Positions 47,065 through 58,138 of a DNA stretch of 64,000 nucleotides are shown one piece after another. This DNA comes from Bretschneidera sinensis. Lineage: Eukaryota > Streptophyta > Magnoliopsida > Brassicales > Akaniaceae. A program made the translations under genes and the position numbers. The DNA is taken from contig CM043698.1 of the NCBI GenBank assembly GCA_023935145.1, forward strand, positions 16,495,001-16,559,000, in the 5' to 3' direction. How positions within the stretch are numbered: the stretch's first letter is position 1; every line of letters starts with the position of its first letter. The notes below the pieces were generated by a model. The model was not told where the DNA came from. It ran no database searches and saw only the letters and a list, made by a program, of their open reading frames with translations.

Positions 47065-47901
47065 TGTGTTTTAGGTCTGTCACAAGAAACCTATATCAAC
47101 AAAGTTTTAGGGAGATTTCAGATGATAGATTGTTCACCAAATGTAGCTCCCATTGTGAAGGGTGATAGGTTCAATTTGAACCAATGCCCAAAGAATGATT
47201 TTGAGAAGGAATCCATGAAAAACATTCTATATACTTTTACAGTCGGAAGCCTTATATATGCTCAAGTTTGCACTAGACCTGATATAGCATTTGCTGTAGG
47301 GATGCTAAGGTGATATCAGAGTAACCCAGGTATAGACCACTGGAGAGCTGCAAAGAAAGTAATGAGGTATCTTCAAGGAACTAAAGACTACAAGCTTATA
47401 TATAGACAGACAGGAAATCTGGATGTGATTGGCTACTCTGATTTAGACTTTGCTGGCTGTGTTGATTCACGTAAATCAACATCAAGGTACATTTTTTTTA
47501 TGACTGGTGGAGCTATTTCTTGGAGAAGTGTCAAGCAGACATTGACTGCTACTTCTACTATGGAAGCCGAGTTCGTCTCCTGTTTTGAGGCCACTTCACA
47601 TGGTGTATGGCTTAGGAGTTTCATTTCTGGGCTTATAGTCATGGATTCTATATCTAGGCCATTGAGAATTTTTTGCGATAATTTAGTTGTTATCTTTATA
47701 GCTAAGAACAATAAAAGTGGAAGTCGAAGTAAACACATCGACAATAAGTATTTAGCCATAAGAGAACGTGTAAAAGAAAAGAAAGTGGTCATTGAACATA
47801 GTAGCACTGAATTGATGATCGCTAATCCTTTGACTAAGGGCATGCCACCTCTGAAATTCAAGGATCATGTAGAGAAAATGGGATTTGGTTCCATTTTGTA
47901 A
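47065..47901 (+). pseudogene. Element D RNase H
   Basis: Motifs YTFTVGSLIYAQVCTRPDIAFAVGML, MRYLQGTKDYKLIY, IGYSDLDFAGCVDSRKSTSRYIFF, TMEAEFVSCFEA, IFCDNLVVIFIAKNN, SKHIDNKYLAIRERV, ANPLTKGMPP. A stop near 47311 interrupts; the last 179 codons are open. Confidence 0.88.
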
Positions 47902-48197
47902 TTGTATACATACAGTTTATTAATGAAACTCTTATATATTTTGATGTTTTCTCATATTCATGTGCACCTTAATTTCTTTGAGAAAATTCATCTGTATAGG
48001 ACCAAGAATAAACATAGGGTTTATTCATTAAGAAATGTTGCCACATGAAGAATAATACTTGAGGAACTAAATGCATCGTAATATATGGAAGGTAATACTC
48101 ACTCTTAGAGGACTTATCGCCATGATTCATGTATTTACTTCTTAAAATATAAACAAGGGGATTAAGTTAGGTTAAACGTATGGACCAAGTGGGAGAA
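47902..48197 (+). other. Element D 3' non-coding region and PPT
   Basis: No coding content. PPT AAGTGGGAGAA at 48187-48197 touches the 3' LTR. Confidence 0.8.
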
Positions 48198-48565
48198 TGT
48201 AACCAATCTATTTATGGTCCATGTTCAACCTTTTGGCTGCCCATGAACCTTTTGGCTGCCTCAACCTTTTGGCTACCCATTGATTGTGGTAACAAATGTA
48301 TGGAATACAGACGGATGTTCTTGATGGGAGAATAAGTATAAATACAGGTTTGGTCCCTAGACTCGGGACTACTAATTTTTCTTTCATACACCATCAAATT
48401 GGAGAGTTATGAGAGTCTAGAAGTACCAATATCGAGAGAATAGCAGATTGTGTAAGTGGAAAGCTTCAATGGCCGGAGGTATGTTTACGGTCCATCTTAA
48501 GTCCGCCTTTGATCTATATGCTATTTAAATTGTTTAGCATGTTTAGAGTATATTTAGTTTTAACG
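48198..48565 (+). repeat. Element D, 3' LTR
   Basis: Matches 18986-19371 but is shorter by part of one TTTTGGCTGC repeat. The terminal CA is CG. Confidence 0.9.
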
Positions 48566-49276
48566 GAGTATACTAAACGTCACTCAGCCCGAGATTCCTA
48601 AGAACGGGCGCTGATTGTTCCTCGTGCAAATACACGGCCACGGGATAAAGTCACGCTATACTTCCTCGAAGCACACAAGTATGCTTGAGGAAGTGGAGGG
48701 CCTGTGATATGGCCCATAAAGCCCCCACCAATAGACCACTGACACGTGGAACCACTCCCCCCCCAATAGGCCCATAACACGTGGAACCACTCCCCCCCAA
48801 TAGGCCTATCACACGTGGAACCATTTTCCACCAATAAGCATAGGGCATGCGGGACCTCTCCCCATTCTATAACCAGAGGACACGCGGAGTGGGCAGGTAA
48901 CGCAACCATCAAGGTGAAACGTGATTAACGAGACTGACCCTCGTCTGAATACGCGATCGAGATCTCTCAGCAGAGAAGCGGGATCCCAGGGATCGCACCA
49001 TCCCGAGTACGTGGTCAACTTGCCCCTGAACTACTGTAAAAAGGCCCAAGGTATGGGAGCCCAAGGCATCTTCAATTTCAAGCTCATTTATTGAAAACAC
49101 TAGTACCATAATTCTCCCCTTTCTTAAAAATCTTATACTGACAAAAGCGTCGGAGTGTCCTTGGAGGTATCACTCCCCTCTTCTCCGACGACTCTCTAGT
49201 TCACCCTTATTATTTTGTGCAGGCCCTTTCCCGAAGCACCGACCTCAAGCTGAGCAACATATTTTAAGCATCAACA
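48566..49276 (+). repeat. Tat 3' LTR, right part
   Basis: Continues the hairpin satellite beyond D, then the CCAAT/CACGTG repeats, and a U5 of Tat type (GCGTCGGAGTGTCCTTGGAGG, GTGCAGGCCCTTTCC) ending TCAACA. Confidence 0.75.
48743..48817 (+). promoter_or_regulatory. Three CACGTG boxes in 34-35 bp tandem units
   Basis: CACGTG at 48743-48748, 48778-48783 and 48812-48817, each in ACACGTGGAACCA with a CCAAT before the next unit. Better preserved than the 5' LTR copy. Confidence 0.7.
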
Positions 49277-50380
49277 AAAATATTAACACCTTTTGACAAA
49301 GTTAAATAAATGCTAATAAAATCTCACTGTCAAGTTTTTCAAAATTATTGTTATCGCTGCCGATGGAAAGATAAAGATAATGACTTCCCATCAACGCTCT
49401 ACTCGTGTTCGCCTAATTACGACTTAACAGGAAGGAGGCTGAATAGTATGAAGAATATGAAACTGTAAGTTTTGCACTAAATGATGAGGGAGAGCCATGC
49501 GTCTTTGTCAATTACATAATCATATTTTTACCCTAACCAACTTAGTATGTATACTCATTTTAGGGTTTCACTACAGTCCCTCACACTCAGTCTCCCTCAC
49601 TTTGCACGCAGCACACTCTCTCACTGTGCGGCGCCCCTCTCTCTCTCTGGGTTTGTTACTGGTACCCAAGGAGGCGGCCAGGAGACCACTGCGTAGCTTC
49701 TCGTCTTTATGCTCACTGCTTGGAGATTCATTTTATAGTGTTCTGTCAGGTTTCCTTTACACTTACTCTGATTACTTGAGTTGTAAAAACTGAGCTTAAA
49801 TTATCTAAACCACAGCAATGTTCTTTGTTGATAGATCCATAAAGAAAACAAATATATCGCTAATGGTTACCTTCTATCTGTGTGGGTTAGAGTTATTTTA
49901 CTAGTGTTTCAACTTTCAACCATGAATAATGATGATGATGAGGGTTTTTTTTCTTTTACTTTGAAAGCAGCAGGATTCTAGATTCTCCCAATGGATCAGC
50001 CTAAGCACTGTTGTCAGTGGAGTGCAATTTATGTCGTAATGTTTAGTTTTGATTTTGCGGGTACCCTTACCCGTGATGGGATGGAGGGAGGAAATCTATA
50101 TCCGGTGGGGTTGGTGCAAGTGAAATTTTTTTAACGGGTGTGACTTTGGGGTAACTGTTTTAAACCTACAATTGCCATCTTTAATCTTCAAATCTTCACA
50201 ATGATTTACGAAGAAGTTAAAATAAATAATATTTAATCAATTATGATAACAGTATTTTACTATTGTCGAATTTAGAAGCAATTGTCATTTTGTGTAATGT
50301 GTTGGGTTATGAGACGAACTACCAAAAAGTTTTGCCAGATAAAAATATATAAGCCTTGACTAAAACTCAAACAGATTAAT
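49277..50380. other. Intergenic DNA with a possible gene-start relic
   Basis: TAGGGTTTCAC at about 49561, a CT-rich stretch and a possible donor CAG/GT near 49748, then an acceptor-like CAG near 49970 followed by an ATG at 49992 with a 47-codon frame, look like a 5' UTR, intron and first exon. I recognise no protein. A 98-codon frame at 49497-49793 lies over the CT-rich part and is probably not a gene. Confidence 0.25.
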
Positions 50381-50840
50381 TTCGGTAAAAATAAATCATC
50401 AATTTCAACACTTATTTATAAGTCCTATTCACCATCAAAATAAATCATTAATTTCAACACTTGTTTATAAATTTTATTCTTCCCTCGTTACAATGATTTT
50501 ATTATAAGTAAGATTGATATCACACATTAACTATTAGTGGTTCTTCTTAAAAATTATTACAAGTTTCAATTATATGTGTGTAAACAGAACAGTTCGAATG
50601 CATCATATAAACAATGAATTTCTATAAAAATATACTTGCCACCAAAATAGATCACAAAATTCAACACTCACTTATAAGTCTTAGTCTCTTCTCGTTTTAG
50701 TGATTTTATTAATGATGAAATTGATTTCACGCATAAATTATCAGTGGTTTTTTCAAAAATTTATTACACAACTTTCAAGTTATCAAAAATAATAATTAAA
50801 AGTGGTGATATATCAATGCTGGATTAATTTAAAGAAAACA
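50381..50840. repeat. Degenerate AT-rich repeats
   Basis: CACCAAAATA.ATCA..AATTTCAACACT..TTATAAGT recurs at about 50385, 50430 and 50640. ATTGATATCACACATAA.TTATCAGTGGTT then AAAATTATTACA recurs at about 50510 and 50720, and again at 53735-53850 next to element G. Confidence 0.6.
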
Positions 50841-51567
50841 AACTTGTATTCCTCATGCAGCCATGTCAGGGTCTTATGCTAATTATCATTTGATCGGCCT
50901 TATCGGATTTCTACTCAATAAATAATCAAGGAAACATAGATTATTTTAGCAAAGATGATTTTTCTTTTAATAAAATGACCAAAATTTAGAAAGGTAAAAT
51001 TGTCGTATTTGACACTTCTTTTATTATTATTCATTTAAAAGTAAAACACCTAAATTGAACCAATAGGTTAGTCTTTGCTCCTCCATTTACCCTTACCGCG
51101 AAAATGGGACTGAATAGTACTGACCTCGGCAGCCCTGCAGAGTTCAATTGCTTATGTAATCGTTAAATCTTTATGGCGATAAATTATCAAAATTTAAATT
51201 TTTGACCATATTTATATTTTAGGATGTGTCATAATTTTGTCCACTCTAAAAAATCAAATTTACTTTTTAGTGTTTATTTTCATCGTAAATTGTGATGTGA
51301 AAAGCAATTTGGGAAAATAATGCACTTTTATGCTCCATACAATGTATTAATTGATGTTCCCTTGAAAAGTTGGGGTTCCAAAAAGGAATAAAAATTATGA
51401 GATAGAAGGAATAATAAGTAGGTAAAAGTTTGTTGTGACCCTTAAGATTTCACTAATATTTCAATTTGCTATTGAAATTTTAATTTACATCTATTAAACT
51501 TTTAACCCTATGAATTGTTGCAATATCTTATTTTTTGTCAATTTCGATGAAATTTTCAATTAAATCT
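50841..51567. other. AT-rich spacer
   Basis: No coding or repeat structure recognised. Confidence 0.5.
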
Positions 51568-52152
51568 ATTGGGAAACAAAGAATTATTTTCCCTCTTTGT
51601 ATGAATAAAATAAGCAAAAATAACAATACCAAACAACCACAGTAAAAAAAATAATAATCAAACCATAAAATCAAGACACTAAATTTTTACGTGAAAAACC
51701 CGAAAGGAAAAAGCCACTGGACCTAATCCAAAAAAAATCTCCACTATAAAACAACGAGAATATAAATTATCTTCTATAGATCAATTAGAGGATCAACAAA
51801 TAATTTATCGTCACTAAAAATGTGGATTTCAATAATAATCTACCAAATAAAAATTAAACTGATATAACTGAAATAAGCTGTAACATAAGTGGATGAATAC
51901 ACGGAATACATTAACTTGAAACTTTCACCACATAGAAACAAAACCCAAAATTTGAGCTCAAATTGTGATAAAACCAGCTTTCAAATCGGATCAAAATAGT
52001 AAGTAAAACCTAAGAAAATACTTGCTCCAAAACTGCTTTGGGGACTGCAGAGAAAATAAAGAAAACTCATATCAGTAAAGAAGATATTTTCATCTCTTTA
52101 TATACTAGTGGCCTTAGGGCGGTGGTCCCGCATAGGATAGACCGCCCCAACA
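51568..52152 (-). mobile_element. Possible copia solo LTR
   Basis: On the minus strand it starts TGTTGGGGCGGT at 52152, has an inverted repeat GGGCGGT/ACCGCCC (52117-52123 and 52141-52147) and a TATA box TATATAAAG about 45-55 bp from the start, then a T-rich stretch and GGCTTTTTCCTTTCGGGTTTT, a phrase common in copia LTRs. The other edge near 51568 is a guess and no target duplication was found. Confidence 0.4.
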
Positions 52153-53896
52153 AACTACCCCCTCGACTCATGTGAAAGAGACAATCATACTTTATATTCA
52201 AGCTTATCCAAAAGTAGAATTTTAGTTATCATATTCGATCTATTATCATTGGTATGGATATTTTTAAGTTGCAATAACTTCATTTTTAAATCATTATGAA
52301 TTTAATAGTTTTTATGATAGTTTTTTTTATTCATTTATTTAAGATGTTAGGTTATTTAATTTTATAAAAAAATATATCAACAAAATTTTTATTTAAAATA
52401 TTTAATTTTTTTTATGATGGCATTTGATTTTCATTTATTTGAGAACACTATGATAATTATATCATAATATTTTTTAAATATAAAACATATGAAGTAAATT
52501 TTTTTATGTTATATAATAGAATATAAATCTATTTAAAATATACTTTTAACAATTTTCGAAAAAGAACGATGATAATTTTTTTTAATAAAAAAACCCTAAA
52601 AATTCCTTGTTAAATATGTTTTATCTCTAATACTTCTATTTTTTAAAAGTAACATTTATGATACCTAAGGGTACTTTGATCATCATGAAAAATAATATCC
52701 AACTAAAATTTTAATTTTTCAAAAAAAATATTTTGGTGTTGTTTGATGGTGGAAATTGGTGTTTTGAGGTGAATCATAAGTTTTAAAAAGGTTTGGTATA
52801 TTAATGTCATTTCAACAAACTTATAGATAGTGTAGTATAATTTACCCAATATTTAAACAACATGACATCCATTCTATTTATTGATTAAAAAAGGGATGGT
52901 GATGAATAATTATGGTTTCCAGTTTATTATTTTTGTTTGAAAAGAAAAGAAATAAAACAAAAATTTTATTTTGGAAATAATAGTGAAAGTAAAAGTTGAT
53001 GTAGAAGAATATGAAAGTGTACTTTTTTTCAAAATATTATGTAGGAGAACTAGAGGTAACAAAATCTTACTAGATCCGGCTCAAATTGACCCGATCTGAA
53101 TACACATCAAAATGATATAACTCGAACTTGACCTGATCTTAACCTGAGTGACTCAAAACCCTAAATGACCTGAATTCAAAATGACTTGAACTCCATCTGA
53201 CCTGAACGATTTGAAACTCGAAAAGTTCCGAACCTGACCCGAAATGACTTCAAAATATAATTTTTTTATAAAAAAAATTTGCTTTCTAAAAGTAGGGTAA
53301 TATTTAATTTACTAGATTTTAAATAAAATAAATAATATCATAATTAATTAATTATTGATTTACATGAGGTTATATGCATGGTTCAACATTCTATTAATAC
53401 AAGTAATCTCATTAATTTCAAATAATAAAATCAAGAAGAATAGTAAATTTTGTATTGTTCTTCACGTCACAATAAAATTTTATATTTAATTGTCTTGAAA
53501 AAATATAATGAAATGATGTGATTATATGAAATTTAATCTCCAAAATTTGGTATAAGATGTTACTAATGAGAATAACTTTGTGGAACATTTGTTTGAGATC
53601 ATTTAAAACTGAATGTTGGGACTAAGAGTCGAAACATTGCATATTGCATTAAAAAACAAATATATTATTTAAAAAATTAGGTATTGATTTGTTATTAATT
53701 AATTTTCATAAATTTGACAATGTAACTCGTTTAAGAATGAAATTGATATCACACATAATTTATCAGTTGTTATTTTTAAAAATTATTCCACAACTTTCAA
53801 GTGATCGAAAATAATAATTAAAAGTGGTGATATATATAGCATTGCTTGATTAAAGTAAATTAAAATTATTACACAAATTTCAACTTATCATTATAT
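52153..53896. other. AT-rich intergenic DNA
   Basis: Holds a degenerate short repeat of TGACCTGAACT-like units (about 53070-53245) and the third copy of the dispersed repeat (53735-53870). Otherwise nothing seen. Confidence 0.5.
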
Positions 53897-53901
53897 ATTT
53901 C

Positions 53902-55603
53902 TGTAGGTCCAAAATATACTATGGCAATACCCAAGAGGGGGGTGAATTGGGTATTAAAAAAAATTAAATACTTTTTGCAATCTCAAATAACAAAATATAT
54001 GCGGAATTAAATCTTTCTAAATTACTAGCACAAAGATGAGAGAGTTTATTGCTTAATATAGAAATGATAATTGAATTATAAAATAATTAAGCAATCAATC
54101 TCATTTACTTGAATAATAAATAATTATAAGCAAGTAATTATGAAAGTAATTAAGGAGATAGAGTTAGAGAGATGCAAACTCGATTTATAGTGGTTCGGCA
54201 ATATCGGAATCCTTCCGACCCTACGTCCACTCTCTTCAAGGATCCTCCTTGAAGTCTTTCACTAAACCAAGCAACTTACGGGTGTTGCTCAAACCGAAAC
54301 ACAAGCAACTTACGGGTGTTGCTCAAACCGTACAATCCCCTTCCTCTCGGAAGTAATCCCCTTCCTCTCGGAAGTATCCCCTTCCTCTCGGAAGTAATCC
54401 CTTTACAATAAAAGCTGTAAAGTAAATGGTAGAGAGACAACAAATGAAAGCTTATACAACTGAATAATGTCTCTCTTTCAAAGAAAATCTTGAAGAATAG
54501 CTCAACATGAGTATTTCAAAGCTTTTTTGAGTTTCAAAGAATGAATGACTTGATTGTGTGTGTTCTTCTCTTTTTGAATGTCTTCTCCTCCTTGTTGAAT
54601 GCTGAATTGAGTGGGTTTATATAGCAATCAATTAATATGGCCGTTTAGGACTTTAATTTGAAAAAGATTTACTTTAAAACGTTCAGATTTAGAGTCCAAC
54701 GGTCATATTTTTGAACTACCAGTCGACTGGGTCGTGATACCAGTCGACTGGGTCCTCTTAAAAATTCACATTTTTGCTGCTATAGTGTTACCAGTCGACT
54801 GGTAAGTCATACCAGTCGACTGGGAACCTTCTGCCACTTTTACCAGTCAACTGCACTATTCACCCAGTCGACTGGGTCACTGTTGGAGCGCTGCTACAGT
54901 GATTTCTGGATGAACAGTGTTTTCAGCATAATTTTCTTCATATCTCTTTATTCTTTTTGGATTTTTGAGTTCCAAAAAATCTCCTAATTCAATCAAACTT
55001 TCTTGCACATTAAACACACAAGTTAAACACTTCAAAAGTGTTTTGTTATCATCAAAATTAATCTAATCAATTTCTTGATTGAGGCATTTTTGATGATGAC
55101 AAAACATATTACAAATTCAAGCATAATGTGTGTGCTAGATATATGAAGAATGATATATTACAAATGCTCAAGTAATTTTCTATGCCAACATAAATTCTTC
55201 TTAAATTCAATTAGAGAATGTTAAGTATTGAGCCCAAAGAATTTATTTGCATTTAATAAAATCACTTGGAGATTTTATATCTTCAATTAATTAAGACTAT
55301 ATAATAAAATGCAATGCAAATATAATTAGCTCATAACAATTGAAATGCTTACAAAGTGTATCTTAGGATTCAAATCTATAATTTATCCCTATTGACTTTG
55401 AAGATGCATTTAAATTATTCTCCTTGAATTTGATTTTTCGGAGAACTTATTGATTTTTGAGATCATCAACATTGATTCACCAATTTCTACAATCTTGATC
55501 TCTTTTTATGTATAAGCACTATTAACAATCTATATTACTTAAGTAATACTCATTAGTGCTTAATTAAGATTTTTGTTACTATCAAAATCATTCAGGGTCA
55601 ACA
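53902..55603 (-). repeat. Element G, 3' LTR
   Basis: Differs from the other LTR at two positions by eye: GTCAAC for GTCGAC in one palindrome (near 54848) and GATGC for GATGG (near 55408). Contains two copies of AAGCAACTTACGGGTGTTGC and four of CCTTCCTCTCGGAAGT; TATA on the minus strand at 54616-54625. Confidence 0.95.
54718..54870. promoter_or_regulatory. CCAGTCGACTGG palindrome array in U3 of G (3' LTR)
   Basis: Six copies of CCAGTCGACTGG or a one-base variant, mostly in pairs, about 100-250 bp upstream of the TATA box on the minus strand. The 5' LTR copy is at about 62346-62498. Confidence 0.9.
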
Positions 55604-56641
55604 ATCTCCCCCTTTTTGATGGTGACAAAAATCTTAAGAATAAGGTTTAACAAGATCTCTAATATTCTTATTTTTCTCCCCCTTTTTGTCATAATGAAAA
55701 AGGGTGGATTTCAAAGAAGAGCTCCCCCTCAAAATATGCTATTGAAAATATTTTGATGAAACATATTGAGAAAAGAATCGTTTTACAAGATATCAAGAAA
55801 TATAAAACAATAGGTTTGAACTCATTGCTTGATTTACCAATAGGTTTTCTCTTTTACCAATAAATCAGATTTTCTCCCCCTTTCAAAAGGTCTAAAGTAA
55901 TTATTTTTAACTTTTAAGAGAAATTAAATTGGATAAAACTTAACAGGCCTTATTGGTAGTTGATTGATTGAATAATCAAGATAAAAAAGCTCATCAACTA
56001 CTCAAAAAGATGTTCAAATTGGAAATATCTATAAGTATTTGAAAAAAAATTACTTCCCCTGCATATATGCACCGAAATATAATTTTTAATTATCAATCAA
56101 ATATCATTTTCAGGGTATGTTAGATTCAATAATTAGATGATTATCAATTCAATGCAAAGATAATCATTAATTTCAAACTCAAGCATATATATTAGAAAGT
56201 TTCATATTAAGCTCATGCTTGATAGATAAATAACTCAAAAGTAATTCTCAAATCTAAATTCAAGCTCATCACTTGATTTATCCAATGCCAAATCAAAGAG
56301 AATTTATCAAAGAACAATTAATATTTGAGTATTAAATTGCTCCAAACAAGGATTTGATCTAATAGACAACTGGAGAAGACTTACCAGTCGTCTGGAGTTT
56401 TTGACAGAGAGTTACCAGTCGACTGGGTCAAAATTATCAGTCGACTGGAAGATCTGGCAGAGACTTACCAGTCGACTGGGTCACATGTACCAGTCGACTG
56501 GACCCTTAATAAAATTTTTAGTCTTGAATTTTTAGCACGAATTTGTTTATCTATAACATTTTTGAGTGAGGGAAATAATTAAACAATGATTAATACTCTT
56601 TCACTCAATGTCAAACATGCAAATGATGAAATGAGATGCAA
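55604..56641 (-). other. Element G 3' non-coding region
   Basis: True PPT at 55604-55617, with further GGGGGAG or GGGGGAGAA copies on the minus strand at 55674-55688, 55721-55730 and 55871-55885. A second palindrome array, five CCAGTCGACTGG-like copies, is at 56378-56505, about 140 bp past the pol stop. No ORF. Confidence 0.85.
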
Positions 56642-58138
56642 TTAAACATTCAGTTTATCAAAATCAAACAATCCCATCAACATTCTAATCTTACAAAAAC
56701 TAGCTTCACTTAGGGGTTTTGTAAGAATGTCAGCTATTTGATCTTCTGAAGGTATGAATTCTAGTCTTATATCACCTTTTTGAGCATGGTCTCTTAGGAA
56801 ATGATGTCTAATCTCTATATGCTTGGTTCTAGAGTGCTGAATAGGATTTTTGGTTAGGTTGATGGCACTAGTATTATCACAAAATATAGGAATATTTTTG
56901 AGACTCATGCCATAGTCTTATAGTTGTTGTTTCATCCATAGTACTTGGGAACAACAACTGCCAGCTGCTATATATTCCGCCTCAGCGGTTGATAGTGCAA
57001 CTGAATTCTGTTTCTTGGAGAACCAAAAAGTTAACATAGCACCTAAGAATTGGCATGTTCCACTTGTGCTTTTTCTATCTAACCTACATCCAGCAAAATC
57101 AGCATCCGAATATCCTACTAGCTCAAAAGATGATTCTGTAGAATACCATAATCCTATGGTCTGGGTCCCTTGTAGATATCTAAGGATTCTTTTTACTGCA
57201 ACTACATGTGATTCCTTAGGATTGGATTGAAATCTAGCGCACATGCATACACTGAACATTATATCAGGTCTACTTGCAGTCAAGTACAGTAAAGCACCTA
57301 TCATGCTTCTATAATATTTAGAATCTACAGTTTTACCTCCTTCATCAAGATCAAGTTTGGTGGTTGTGCTCATAGGCGTTCCAATTGGCTTTGAGCTTTC
57401 CATCCCGAACCTCTTTAGTAGATCTTTGATGTACTTTTGTTGATTGATGAAGATACCTCCTTTTAGTTGCTTGATTTGCAGTCCAAGGAAGTAGGTAAGT
57501 TCTCCCATCATGCTCATTTCAAATTCACCTTGCATGCACTTTGCAAACTCTTGACACATAGATTCATTAGTAGCACCAAATATAATATCATCAACATATA
57601 TTTGAACTATCAAAGTGTCATTTTTGTGAGTTTTTGTGAAGAGAGTTGTATCTATTCTACCTCTTAAAAAATCATTATCAATCAAAAATTTGCTTAGTCT
57701 TTCGTACCATGCCCTTGGAGCTTGCTTCAACCCATATAAAGCCTTAGAAAGCTTGTAGACATGATTTGGAAGACTAGGGTTTTCAAAACCAAGAGGTTGC
57801 TCAACATAAACCTCTTCTTCTATAAAGCCATTTAAAAAATCACTTTTTACATCCATTTGAAATAGTTTGAATTTATTAAAGCATGCAAAGGCTAACAAAA
57901 TTCGAATAGCTTCTAATCTAGCTACGGGAGCATAGGTCTCATCAAAGTCTATTCTTTCTTCTTAATTATATCCCTTAGCAACTAGTCTAGCTTTATTTCT
58001 AGTTACTATTCCATTTTCATCCATCTTATTCCTATAGACCCATTTTGTTCCAATGATGGAATGATTCTTAGGTCTTGGAACTAGATTCCAAACCTTGTTT
58101 CTCTCAAATTGATTAATCTCTTCTTGCATAGCAATAAT
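56642..58138 (-). pseudogene. Element G RT and RNase H
   Basis: Minus-strand frame: GTKWVYRNKMDENG, KARLVAKGYN, FQMDVKSDFLNGFIEEEVYVEQPLGFE, SKALYGLKQAPRAWYERL, active-site box IVQIYVDDIIFGATN, then RNase H ASRPDIMFSVCMCARFQ, VGYSDADFAGCRLDRKSTSG, STAEAEYIAAGSCCSQ, FCDNTSAINLTKNPIQHSRTKHIEIRHHFLRDH and ADILTKPLSEASF. Catalytic residues are present. TAA stops at 57962-57964 (Gln expected) and 56918-56920 (probably Gln) interrupt; the natural end is TAA at 56642-56644. Confidence 0.9.

Larger units (their letters stand above)
18986..48565 (+). mobile_element. Tork-like Ty1/copia element D, split by C and E
   Basis: LTRs of 386 and 368 bp at the ends, flanked by GAGTA (18981-18985 and 48566-48570). 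Removing C and E leaves about 5.3 kb, a normal full-length copia size. Order gag, protease, integrase, RT, RNase H is the Ty1/copia order. C split the zinc knuckle and E split integrase. It landed in the hairpin satellite of the Tat LTR. Confidence 0.92.
3498..49276 (+). mobile_element. Old Tat/Ogre-type Ty3 retrotransposon, fragmented host of nested insertions
   Basis: Pieces in one orientation and in the expected order make up one element: LTR fragment (3498-3790), gag (3791-5161), the end of RT and connection (7066-7524), RNase H (14687-15337) and 3' LTR (17611-18985 plus 48566-49276). Codons for a CQQAFEELKKYLSS peptide before element A continue as pol after it, which links the two sides. 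Between the pieces sit an LTR-like block, A, F and D. The protease, most of RT and the integrase are missing, so large deletions happened as well. The 3' LTR ends TCAACA at 49276, as Tat LTRs usually do. The remaining Tat DNA is about 5 kb, less than half of a normal element. Confidence 0.75.

Noticed and set aside
49497..49793. 98-codon ORF near the Tat LTR end
   Set aside because: CT-rich, Ser/Leu-rich translation, no family, looks more like a 5' UTR.
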